64,000 bases of DNA. Origin: Bacteroidales bacterium (GTDB taxonomy: Bacteria; Bacteroidota; Bacteroidia; Bacteroidales; UBA932). The notes under the pieces were generated by a model. That model did not search any database. It had not been told where the DNA came from and was given only the letters and a program-made list of their open reading frames with translations. This document shows positions 9,775 through 17,065 of the stretch, in pieces. The DNA lies in contig JAEDEB010000003.1 of the NCBI GenBank assembly GCA_016293535.1, forward strand, positions 1 through 64,000, in the 5' to 3' direction. How positions within the stretch are numbered: the first letter of the stretch is position 1; each line of letters starts with the position of its first letter. The position numbers and the translations under genes are program-made.

Positions 9775-10410
9775 TTAGTTAGACAAAGAGTCATAAACAG
9801 AGAGTATCTCTTCCTGTCGTATTCCCAGGTATCTTTTCGTTATCTGGACATTGGCGTGACCAAAGACATCACATAGCAGAACCAGCGCCTGTTCTCCCCT
9901 GTTGTTCTCACATTCGTTCTGCCATACCCTTCGTCCGAAGGTCTTCCTTAGGGAGTGTGCAGAGAATACTCTTGCCGATTTCACCTTGTAGGTGACTTTA
10001 ATCTCGGAGAGTATTTGCGCTGCTCTTTGTCTCGAGAAGTGCTGATTTACGGAGGTGTTGGTGTTCCGGAAGACGAAGTCATCGAGGTCCTCTATTTCGA
10101 GTTCTTCGCTACATCTCTCGGCGTGCCTTTTCAGTTCTGCGTTGACGCGAAGGACTCTTTTCTTGCCGGTCTTTTTCTCGTTCAGTCTTATTGTGTCCGA
10201 GAGCAGATCATTCCAGGAGAGTGTCAGCAGGTCCGAGATTCTCAGTCCCAGGAAGCATCCGGCCGCAATAAGCATCGCGTCCCTGTACCTCTTATCTCTC
10301 TCGAGTCGTGTGATGAGTCTCATCGCTTCATCCCAGTCGAGCGCGTCAGCTGCTTCGTGCGAGCTCCGGATTATAGAATTATTGCAACTCTTGACCATTA
10401 TACAAAACAA
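9775..10410 (-). CDS. Tyrosine recombinase, catalytic domain only
   Basis: This protein of about 211 residues keeps the full tyrosine-recombinase catalytic set. It has arginine in GCFLGLRISDLL, lysine in EKKTGKKR, the box HSLRKTFG (HxxR), FGHANVQITKRYLGI with the second histidine, and tyrosine in RYLGI as nucleophile. The usual N-terminal core-binding domain is absent, since family members are normally near 300-400 residues. The start is the codon at 10410 or the ATG at 10398. A 28-bp Xer-like site lies 70 bp upstream, so a site-specific resolvase or integration role is plausible. It is too small to be a standard ICE integrase. Confidence 0.8.
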   Translation of the reverse strand: MFCIMVKSCNNSIIRSSHEAADALDWDEAMRLITRLERDKRYRDAMLIAAGCFLGLRISDLLTLSWNDLLSDTIRLNEKKTGKKRVLRVNAELKRHAERCSEELEIEDLDDFVFRNTNTSVNQHFSRQRAAQILSEIKVTYKVKSARVFSAHSLRKTFGRRVWQNECENNRGEQALVLLCDVFGHANVQITKRYLGIRQEEILSVYDSLSN

Positions 10411-10480
10411 TTAAATTTATTCTTTTGTAAAAGCAGTATTTTTAACAACATTGAATTTCAATCAATTACGGGAAAATCCC

Positions 10481-10508
10481 ATTTGACATAATATCTATTT
10501 TGTCAAGT
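10481..10508. other. dif-like XerC/XerD recombination site candidate
   Basis: On the minus strand the site reads ACTTGACAAAA-TAGATA-TTATGTCAAAT: two 11-bp arms around a 6-bp centre. The arms match each other as inverted repeats at 9 of 11 positions. The right arm differs from the E. coli dif XerD arm (TTATGTTAAAT) at one base. It lies between the recombinase gene and the next gene. Function as a dimer-resolution or integration site is inferred. Confidence 0.55.
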
Positions 10509-10534
10509 CAACCCCACGAGAGTCGAGAATTGTT

Positions 10535-10858
10535 TCAGATGATGTCCGATGGGTCGGATTTCCTCTTATTGAGAAGTGTTCCGTGTTTTTGGCGGTAGAG
10601 TTGTACTCCTTTCAAACAGAATATATTAAGTAATGCCCTGAATGTCAGGTTCTCACGGGCCATTATCTTCTCCATTTGTTCAAGCACATTGTTGTCGATC
10701 CAGACCGTCTTGACTGTACTTTCTTCTTTTACTGCCCTGGTTTTCGAGTTTTCAGGCCTTCGCCCCGCCCGACGGGCTCTTGGGTTGCGAACTATATCAG
10801 GAGCCGCTGTAAAACGGCCCTTTGAATCTCGCATTCGGGATATCTCTTTCTTTGTCAT
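10535..10858 (-). CDS. Ribbon-helix-helix-like DNA-binding protein
   Basis: This protein has 107 residues. A very basic N-terminal half (NPRARRAGRRPENSK) is followed by VKTVWIDNNVLEQMEKIM and a helical end, the strand-helix-helix pattern of small RHH regulators. It lies downstream of the dif-like site. A DNA-binding role fits the basic arm but is not proven. Confidence 0.5.
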   Translation of the reverse strand: MTKKEISRMRDSKGRFTAAPDIVRNPRARRAGRRPENSKTRAVKEESTVKTVWIDNNVLEQMEKIMARENLTFRALLNIFCLKGVQLYRQKHGTLLNKRKSDPSDII

Positions 10859-10918
10859 AATCGTATTGACAATAAATATTATAAATACGATTGCAAATAT
10901 AAGTAATTATAAATCAAA

Positions 10919-11098
10919 TTACTTAACTATTACCAAAGAATTTATCACATCTTTTATTGCAAAGCAATGAACATCGTCAGTGAATATGCGGAGTTCGTCT
11001 CCGACACGCCTCACAATGCCATAGACTTTGTTTGATGCGCCCTCCCAGCAGACGAGTTGTCCTTCCCTGAGTTGCGTATTTTCACTCGGCGTTTCCAT
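10919..11098 (-). CDS. Small SH3/KOW-like hypothetical protein
   Basis: A 59-codon frame starts at the ATG complementary to 11096-11098 and ends with TAA at 10919-10921. It encodes a beta-rich protein (LREGQLVCWEGASNKVYGIV, then a GDELRIFTDDVHCF region) similar in style to the short KOW/SH3-like proteins of this element. A stable hairpin with a GAAA loop (GTCCCC paired with GGGGAC) lies just upstream at 11105-11150. Confidence 0.5.
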   Translation of the reverse strand: METPSENTQLREGQLVCWEGASNKVYGIVRRVGDELRIFTDDVHCFAIKDVINSLVIVK

Positions 11099-11160
11099 AC
11101 TTCAGGATTTTTGCAGCCTCGTCCCCGCCTTTCGGCAGGGGACAAACTGCATTTAACGAG

Positions 11161-12369
11161 TTACTCAAGGGTGCAGACCTTGGTCATCTTACCTTCCCAT
11201 CCTCTTTTTCGAAGCTCGGCATAAAGCTCGTTATCCGAAAATGAGCAGATGTAGCCTGCTGCTGACTCTTGATGTTCAGCCAGTTCTTGCGCCTCTTCTT
11301 TGGTTTGAACTTTCATCCCAAGGACTACCTCCAGATACCCTATGACTTTCTCAAGTCCGAGCCCATCGATGACATCCCTGGCCGAGATCTTGGTGTGGAA
11401 TTCTTTCCCTTCATAGCTGGCGTTCCCCCTTTTCATCATCTCTATCATAAGGATACCATCCGGAACCATAGACAGGTCAAAATCGACGATTTTTCGAGTG
11501 AGTCTCTCTATTTGTTTGTCTATTTTCGCTTTCAATGCGCGGTCGAATGCCCTGGAGGACTCTCCCTGGATTTTACCGATACTTGACAGCGCCTTGTTTA
11601 GGATATCCAGGCGGAGGCCCTCAATCATGTATGCGCTATTCTTGCTGAGGATCTCATATTGTTCGCTCTCAAGTTCCACCTGAGGCGTATTCTTTGCGGG
11701 ATTCATTGTCTTATCACTCATAAGCATTTCTCTTTCTACTGGTAATTCCGGTAAATTTAGGCAATCGATACAGGTGCATCTTTTCTCTTCACTTTTAAAG
11801 CGAAGGTTAAAGAAATCCATCGGCCGATATTGCCCACACCTGATGCAGTTCATCCCAGTGGCCATGTGGATGATATCCGGAGACGCCACCTCGAACGATT
11901 GCTCATCTTCCTTGCTCGTAAGACCTATTATGTCCTCTTCGCAGAAGATTGATTTGTTATCGTAGGAAATGATCTCACTAACCGTATATGTGCCCTCCTT
12001 TCCATCCAAGGTCACTTCGGCTCCGACTTTAATCCAGCTCTTGCTCTTCCGGTAAGACTTGTCGTACTCTCCGATTTGAGCTGCAGCTGCAACGCTTTCT
12101 TCCGCTGCCTCGCATTCTTGCTCCGCCACATCAGTGATTGTCTCGGGTGGAACCCACCCGGCAGGGCGACCAAGGGAGAAACGCGGCTCGATGCGTCGTA
12201 TCTGCGCAACCATATTGGAGAACGCCCTCGCAGATGAGTTCACCTGCATCGACAGGACGATATATCTCGGATTGCCCTCAAGCCGGAACTTTATATGGTC
12301 CCCGTTAGCTTGTTCACCTCGCCAACCGAGGCGTTCAAGTTCATCCTTGATTTTTACATAGTCTGTCAT
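11161..12369 (-). CDS. Multidomain protein with HicA-like N-terminus and zinc-ribbon motif
   Basis: This protein has 402 residues. Residues 5-65 resemble a HicA-type fold: ELERLGWRGEQANGDHIKFR, then a beta strand and VAQIRRIEP. A histidine stands where HicA toxins have the catalytic one. Next comes an SH3-like segment (KVGAEVTLDGKEGTYTVSEI), then cysteines in NCIRCGQYRP and RCTCIDC spaced like a zinc ribbon, then a long helical part. HicA is an mRNA interferase. I cannot tell whether this copy is a nuclease or only an RNA-binding module. No HicB-like partner is adjacent. Confidence 0.45.
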   Translation of the reverse strand: MTDYVKIKDELERLGWRGEQANGDHIKFRLEGNPRYIVLSMQVNSSARAFSNMVAQIRRIEPRFSLGRPAGWVPPETITDVAEQECEAAEESVAAAAQIGEYDKSYRKSKSWIKVGAEVTLDGKEGTYTVSEIISYDNKSIFCEEDIIGLTSKEDEQSFEVASPDIIHMATGMNCIRCGQYRPMDFFNLRFKSEEKRCTCIDCLNLPELPVEREMLMSDKTMNPAKNTPQVELESEQYEILSKNSAYMIEGLRLDILNKALSSIGKIQGESSRAFDRALKAKIDKQIERLTRKIVDFDLSMVPDGILMIEMMKRGNASYEGKEFHTKISARDVIDGLGLEKVIGYLEVVLGMKVQTKEEAQELAEHQESAAGYICSFSDNELYAELRKRGWEGKMTKVCTLE

Positions 12370-12528
12370 GTCTCAAGAGAAGAAGCTTGAAGAAAAATCG
12401 GAATTGCTTCGAGCACCACCTCCCCGGCAGACTCCTTTTCCCCTTCACTGCTATTTTTCTATTGTCGTAGGATACGGGTAATGGGCGGCCTTGGCCGCCC
12501 TTTCCCTTCTCACGATGTCAACAGATGC

Positions 12529-13125
12529 CTATTCAGGCATATCTTCGAGTTCGCTGGACAGTCCGTCAGGCTCATCGGAGGCGAGTTCGCGGTTCACAAC
12601 GAGGTTGATACCGTCCACGAGCTGCTGCACGAAGGATATCAACTTAGAGTCGTCCTTGACAACGACAGAGCCGACGGTGACCGTAGGCACCTCTGGAAGC
12701 TCGTTAGTCACCCAACCGAGTTTCTCGTTGTTCTGGTAAACGCTGATGTTGGTGAACTGCTTGCCGTTGTTCTCCTTGAGCCAAGGCGATATACGGATGG
12801 TGGTACCGGCGAACGATTTCACCGAAGCGAGATTCAGCACGATTGAACGTGCGACGCTGGACGCTCTGTTGATGGAGAGTACGAACTCGTCGTTTCCGTC
12901 CACAAGGTGAAAGTCGTAGAAATTGACAGGAGCACCGTTGTACTCGCTTTCTCGCATCGAAATGCCCTTGAACTTGCCTTCTACAGATTTGTAGAACTCC
13001 TCATTACCGTCTTTTGTGCGTCTGCGGATCTTTCCTCCTGTAACGCTCAGGAAAATACGATGACCTAAATCAGAATTTGCAATAAGTCCCATAGATGTAA
13101 CCCTTGGCTTACGATTGTTATACAT
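12529..13125 (-). CDS. Possible OB-fold single-strand-binding protein
   Basis: This protein has 198 residues and a beta-rich body: VEGKFKGISMRESEYNGAPV, then FVLSINRASSVARSIV and TTIRISPWLKENNGKQF. It ends in an acidic tail, SSELEDMPE. The same kind of tip ends SSB at 41896, the PRTRC E protein and the DUF3127 protein, which suggests a single-strand DNA-associated role. The family is not recognised with certainty. A short hairpin (13163-13199) precedes the gene. Confidence 0.45.
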   Translation of the reverse strand: MYNNRKPRVTSMGLIANSDLGHRIFLSVTGGKIRRRTKDGNEEFYKSVEGKFKGISMRESEYNGAPVNFYDFHLVDGNDEFVLSINRASSVARSIVLNLASVKSFAGTTIRISPWLKENNGKQFTNISVYQNNEKLGWVTNELPEVPTVTVGSVVVKDDSKLISFVQQLVDGINLVVNRELASDEPDGLSSELEDMPE

Positions 13126-13162
13126 ACGGCTCTTGCGAGCCTCCCTTGCAGGTTGTCCTTTT

Positions 13163-13199
13163 CGGAAACCGCCTACAAAAGGAAGGAGGACGGTTTGCG
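13163..13199 (-). promoter_or_regulatory. Leader hairpin, possible family member
   Basis: The stem pairs 13163-13171 with 13191-13199 (8 of 9 positions). The loop ends in TTGTAGG. It stands 38 nt upstream of the gene at 12529-13125. It is a weaker match to the leading-region hairpins described elsewhere. Confidence 0.35.
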
Positions 13200-13312
13200 A
13201 TAAAGGATTGCCGGAAAGAGGGAGTCTAACACATAGCCAAACTCCCTGACTTCATCTCGCATCCCGCGTTCGCTGTGACGGTTTAGACGAATACAGCGAG
13301 GAAATGTGTTAC

Positions 13313-13546
13313 TTAAAAGAGATACTCACGATAGTTCTCCGCAAGATAATCTCCAAATTTCCGCATCTCTCTGGCGGCAACGATTGCCATTTTATTTGAA
13401 TCCTTGCCGCAGATTTCTTCAAGGCGAGCCTTGTCGAAAGAAATTTTTTGTGTTTCATTAAAGCGGCCTTTCTGCCAGCTGATACATATCCCGTTATTGG
13501 TATTTTCGCATTGGCAGAATCCGTCAACTTCAAAAACTTTGAACAT
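13313..13546 (-). CDS. Hypothetical small protein
   Basis: This protein has 77 residues from the ATG at 13546 (MFKVFEVDGFCQCENTNN). An in-frame start 8 codons upstream is possible. It has a Cys pair (CQC) and a charged helical C-terminus. An overlapping frame at 13309-13533 was judged less protein-like. Function is unknown. Confidence 0.45.
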   Translation of the reverse strand: MFKVFEVDGFCQCENTNNGICISWQKGRFNETQKISFDKARLEEICGKDSNKMAIVAAREMRKFGDYLAENYREYLF

Positions 13547-13600
13547 GTCCTCGTTTTTTTCTCTCTTCAAAAATACAAAAATATTTATCGAAAAGGTAAA

Positions 13601-14908
13601 TTAACTTTGCCAGGGGAGATTATCGTCGTCGGTGTAACGGCGGTATTTTATGAAGCGTTTGTCGATATTTTCGACTGCGGTCCGGAAATAGTCCACATCG
13701 TGCGTATTGTTGAAGATGACAATATGCTGAATCGGATTCTCGGCGCGCATAGCGCGTCCGAATTTCTGTATGAACACCCTCTCCTTGCCACCCAGCTGAA
13801 GACAGATACCGACCTCGATACCATGCAGCGACACGCCCTCCTGAAGCATCCCGACAGCAAAGAGGGAGCGCGTTTCGCCTTCGTTGAAGGCACGAATCAC
13901 ATCGGCGTTGTCTCTTCTTTTGGAGTTCACTATCCTATCTCCACCCAAATCGATACCCTGTTGCACATCGGAACAGAAGCAGATGAATTTCTGCTCGCCA
14001 GTTTGCCGGATCAGCCATTTAGCAAACTCGGTCTTGCAGCGGCCAAGGAAGAATTTCCGTTTGCTGCCAAGAAGCATCCAGGCATTGTGCTTGGACTCCA
14101 GGTCCTTTTCGCTAACAGTCGAAGCGAAGATACCGCTTGACTGGTGCCACAGGTCCATATACTCCGCCTTGGCCTTCTTCACCTCCTGCGTAAGAAGAGC
14201 ATAGCCCTGTTTTGGCGAGCAGCTTACCACGAGTTCCAGGTTAGGATACCGGTCCAGGTCGTTCAGGTAGGTGCCTGCCTGCTCGTATGTGCAGCAGATT
14301 TTCTTTCTTGCCTTTGGGAAGCCGCGCGTTAGGGTGACCTGTTGGTTTTGCACTCCGTTCCGGAGCGTCAGAACATGAACATAGATTCGCGGCTCGCCGA
14401 GAACCTTTGCATCGATACTCTGCTGAAGGGTGAACGAGCGTTGCTCGAATTGCCCGAAGGTGCTTTCGAGTGCCTTCAGCAGTGACTTCCCGTCGTTCTT
14501 CTCGGAAAGCGTAGCCGAAAGGCAAAGGACAAATTCTCCCTTCAGGGACGAGAGCAGGCCGATACGGTTTTCCGAGCGCAGATGGTGGGCTTCATCGGCA
14601 ATAATGAGGTCCCATTGGGTGTCCTGGTATTTCTTCAGGGAGGCGTAGCACTCCACTGTCATTTTCCCAAATACATCCTCGCTATGGTTGCCCATTTGGG
14701 CAAACTCTGCCGCCCAGTTGGCTTTGTGGGCGGTCTCTGCGACAAGAAGGAGTATCCTTGTGAGGCCGGTGTCGTAGAGTCGTGTTGCAGCTTGGACCGC
14801 AACTCGGCTTTTCCCGACTCCCGTTCCCCAGTTTACAATAAGTCGTTTTTGCTTCAAGAGGGCTTCCACGGCCTCTGCCTGAAGATTGTTTCTAATTTCG
14901 TTGTTCAT
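13601..14908 (-). CDS. Superfamily 2 DEAH-box helicase
   Basis: This helicase has 435 residues. Motif I is NWGTGVGKSRVAVQ and motif II is LIIADEAHHLR. Motif III is LCLSATLSE, and motifs V-VI are in EGVSLHGIEVG and FIQKFGRAMRAE. The ATG at 14908 is preferred because motif I begins about 25 residues later. No nuclease or methylase domain is attached. It stands next to the restriction cluster, divergent from its regulator, and could be a defence helicase, but the link is only positional. Confidence 0.7.
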   Translation of the reverse strand: MNNEIRNNLQAEAVEALLKQKRLIVNWGTGVGKSRVAVQAATRLYDTGLTRILLLVAETAHKANWAAEFAQMGNHSEDVFGKMTVECYASLKKYQDTQWDLIIADEAHHLRSENRIGLLSSLKGEFVLCLSATLSEKNDGKSLLKALESTFGQFEQRSFTLQQSIDAKVLGEPRIYVHVLTLRNGVQNQQVTLTRGFPKARKKICCTYEQAGTYLNDLDRYPNLELVVSCSPKQGYALLTQEVKKAKAEYMDLWHQSSGIFASTVSEKDLESKHNAWMLLGSKRKFFLGRCKTEFAKWLIRQTGEQKFICFCSDVQQGIDLGGDRIVNSKRRDNADVIRAFNEGETRSLFAVGMLQEGVSLHGIEVGICLQLGGKERVFIQKFGRAMRAENPIQHIVIFNNTHDVDYFRTAVENIDKRFIKYRRYTDDDNLPWQS

Positions 14909-15047
14909 GGTGATATTCGTGCCGTCTGGACGATTCCGCGCCGACATATTTGCGCTGCGGCTGGAATCGTTCCGGAAGGCACCTCAGAAGGCAGGGCGGG
15001 GGAGGAGGGCCTGGCAATTTCAAATGTCAACATTTCCCGCTGAATCA

Positions 15048-15077
15048 TTGGAATCCTCGTACGAAACATTAACTTTG
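15048..15077 (+). promoter_or_regulatory. Promoter of the restriction operon
   Basis: TTGG at 15048-15051 is followed after 18 bp by TAACTTTG at 15070-15077, an exact TAnnTTTG box. The predicted start falls inside the palindrome at 15077-15094, just before the regulator gene. Confidence 0.65.
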
Positions 15078-15094
15078 TAACATAATTATGTGAC
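15077..15094. promoter_or_regulatory. Palindromic operator at the restriction promoter
   Basis: ACATAATTATGT (15080-15091) is a perfect palindrome with two further flanking pairs. It overlaps the expected +1 and ends 6 bp before the regulator start. Autoregulation by the 81-aa product is the simplest reading. Confidence 0.5.
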
Positions 15095-15100
15095 ATAAAT

Positions 15101-15346
15101 ATGGAACAAAACGAATCTCAGTACGCAGAGTACATCGAAGAGAATGTAAAATACGGCTCCTTGAGATTGCCAAAGACAGTATTGGACGATCTTGCCGTTT
15201 GGAAGCGCGCATACGAACAGGCGTTGGGTTGGAGAATGACATATAAGACGATGATTCGTGGCATCTTTTGCACGCACCGCATTCCAGACGAGGTCGTTGA
15301 AAAATACGAAGAACTCAAGAAAGGGATGTCTGCGAATCGCAGATAG
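15101..15346 (+). CDS. Small RHH-like regulator of the restriction operon
   Basis: This protein has 81 residues. YGSLRLPKTVLDDLAVWKRA followed by a second helix (WRMTYKTMIRGIFC) has the strand-helix-helix look of ribbon-helix-helix repressors. Its promoter contains a palindrome over +1. It is the first gene before the restriction block and could delay restriction after entry, as controller proteins do. That role is inferred from position. Confidence 0.5.
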   Translation: MEQNESQYAEYIEENVKYGSLRLPKTVLDDLAVWKRAYEQALGWRMTYKTMIRGIFCTHRIPDEVVEKYEELKKGMSANRR

Positions 15347-15413
15347 CACAGAACTTATAAATATTATAATCTCTAAATCTTTAAACATTTATAGATTTCA
15401 ACATATCGTCAAT

Positions 15414-15484
15414 GGCAAAAAAACAGCAACCTCGGCGCCGCTAAGGCCGCGAAGAAGAAATCTTTAATATTGCCAAAAATTTAG
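15414..15484 (+). pseudogene. Scar of an EcoRI-family adenine methylase start
   Basis: ATGGC with a run of seven A gives MAKKQQPRRR and a stop. One base less in the A run gives MAKNSNLGAAKAAKK, very like the start of EcoRI-type adenine methylases of Bacteroidetes, which continue into a DEFYTQ motif. Here the frame instead runs into SLILPKI and a stop. I read this as the first codons of a deleted, frameshifted methylase just upstream of its usual partner gene. The match is short. Confidence 0.4.
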
Positions 15485-15489
15485 AATTC

Positions 15490-16473
15490 ATGAATTCAAA
15501 TACCGACATATTAGAGAACGATATTCAGGCATTGGACTCCAAACTGATGTCCATAATCCTTGTCGACCGCACAAGGACGACTAAGGACCAGACGCATAAT
15601 ATCATCTGGGCTACGGACAACTATGTGCAGTTGGGCGAGGGATATCAGGAGTGGGACGAGATAACCGAGGAGAGGGTGACCGGTGAAAACGGAAGGGTGC
15701 TGCGCCCGAGGGTAGACAAGAGCAAGGAGGAGCAGGAATACCGTTCCAGGAATAAGGCGGAGGTTTTCACTTCAGCTTGGATTTGTAATTGCCAGAATAA
15801 TCTTGTAGATAAGGCATGGTTCGGAACTGATGACAGTCCATTCAATACAGAAGTGGAGAATGGATGGATTTCTAAGACTGAACCGATTATGTTCCCTGAG
15901 GGAAAGACTTGGAAGGACTATGTAAAAGATACGAGACTGGAGATGGCCTGCGGCGAAGCTCCATATCTGGTCAGCCGCTACAATGTGATTACCGGCGAGG
16001 ACATTCCAATTAACGATCGTGTCGGCTTGCTCGATAGAAAACTGCGCATAGTCTGTGAGAATGTAGATGACGAGAAGGATTGGTATGAGTGGGCAAAGAT
16101 TGCCTATCAGAGCATCTATGGATTTGAGTGGCAGGGAGATAATCTCGTGCTTGCTCGCGAGGCATTGCTGTACACCTTCATCGATTACTATAGGATGAAG
16201 TTCGGCAAAGAGCCATCGAAAGTCCAGAATCGGAAGATCGCTGAAATCATTTCATGGAACCTGTGGCAAATGGATGGAATTAAAGGTGTTATTCCAAACA
16301 GCTGTCATGAGGCTGTTCAGGAAGAATTCGATCTGTTTGGTGAAAGCACAAAAACGATTACTAAATGTGCCGGTTGTGAAAAGGATGATATTACCAAGCA
16401 CAACGGGACATATTGCATAATAAAGGATTGGGAGAAGGGAAAAACTGTGCGATTTATTGACTTGATTAAATAA
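15490..16473 (+). CDS. Restriction-system partner protein
   Basis: This soluble protein has 327 residues and no catalytic motif that I can see. C-terminal cysteines (KCAGCEKDD) could bind metal. Its sequence type (ILVDRTRTTKDQTHNIIWAT) is one I associate with proteins labelled 'restriction endonuclease subunit M' beside helicase/methylase restriction proteins in Bacteroidetes. It directly follows the methylase scar. It may help modify or recognise DNA with the 1430-aa protein. The function is inferred from neighbourhood. Confidence 0.5.
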   Translation: MNSNTDILENDIQALDSKLMSIILVDRTRTTKDQTHNIIWATDNYVQLGEGYQEWDEITEERVTGENGRVLRPRVDKSKEEQEYRSRNKAEVFTSAWICNCQNNLVDKAWFGTDDSPFNTEVENGWISKTEPIMFPEGKTWKDYVKDTRLEMACGEAPYLVSRYNVITGEDIPINDRVGLLDRKLRIVCENVDDEKDWYEWAKIAYQSIYGFEWQGDNLVLAREALLYTFIDYYRMKFGKEPSKVQNRKIAEIISWNLWQMDGIKGVIPNSCHEAVQEEFDLFGESTKTITKCAGCEKDDITKHNGTYCIIKDWEKGKTVRFIDLIK

Positions 16474-16480
16474 TACAAAT

Positions 16481-17062
16481 ATGCGCAATTTAGTATTCAT
16501 AGTAGTATGCTCTCTACTAATTGCATCATGCAATTTCAACGGCAATAGCTCTCGTCAGGCTAACGATAACAGATATGAGTATGTTGATGTAACCCCAGCA
16601 TTGATAGAAGAGCTGGGTGGTCCTGAAGCGTTGAAGCAATATCAGTTTTTCACCTCCAACAGTTTTAGTCTGTATCGGGTTGATAATGACAAATCTGCAA
16701 ATGCTGATGGTTCTATAAATAGCATTGACAACAATCTCGAGGTGGTTTTCACTGATTACACCCCCGGTGTTATTAAAAGGTACTATAAGCGGAATTACGA
16801 CGAGGTGGTTCTTGAGATTTATTTTGACAACGAAGATAATGCATTTCTTGAATTCCAGACGTATGGACAAACAAGAGATATTAGTAACCATCAGTTCGAG
16901 CTTCGCAAATTAGGATGGTTTAATGAGGAGGTGACTTATAAAGATCAAAAGTGGTATCAAATGGGAAACAATGAACCCACTGTTCTGCAAATCCAGATTG
17001 ATAAGTCCAAAACATACACTAAAGAGGTTGCTAAAGGTAGGACTCTTAACAATAATCAGTAG
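16481..17062 (+). CDS. Lipoprotein inside the restriction operon
   Basis: This protein has 193 residues. A lipoprotein signal peptide, LVFIVVCSLLIASC, has its lipobox cysteine at residue 17. A polar beta-rich body without recognised motif follows. It sits 7 bp after the partner gene and 3 bp before the 1430-aa restriction gene, so it is probably cotranscribed. An exported lipoprotein between cytoplasmic restriction genes is unexpected. Its role is unknown. Confidence 0.6.
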   Translation: MRNLVFIVVCSLLIASCNFNGNSSRQANDNRYEYVDVTPALIEELGGPEALKQYQFFTSNSFSLYRVDNDKSANADGSINSIDNNLEVVFTDYTPGVIKRYYKRNYDEVVLEIYFDNEDNAFLEFQTYGQTRDISNHQFELRKLGWFNEEVTYKDQKWYQMGNNEPTVLQIQIDKSKTYTKEVAKGRTLNNNQ

Positions 17063-17065
17063 CCT

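Noticed and set aside
9775..10410. Recombinase as the main ICE integrase
   Set aside because: It lacks the N-terminal core-binding domain and no att-type direct repeat was found around it, so a full integrase role is not supported.
12483..12502. GGGCGGCC palindrome as a terminator for the 12529 gene
   Set aside because: The stem is good but no T run follows on the minus strand; it may be a weak or Rho-assisted stop, so it is not listed.
13309..13533. 74-codon frame overlapping the 13313 gene
   Set aside because: The overlapping 77-codon frame has a more natural composition and start; only one can be real.
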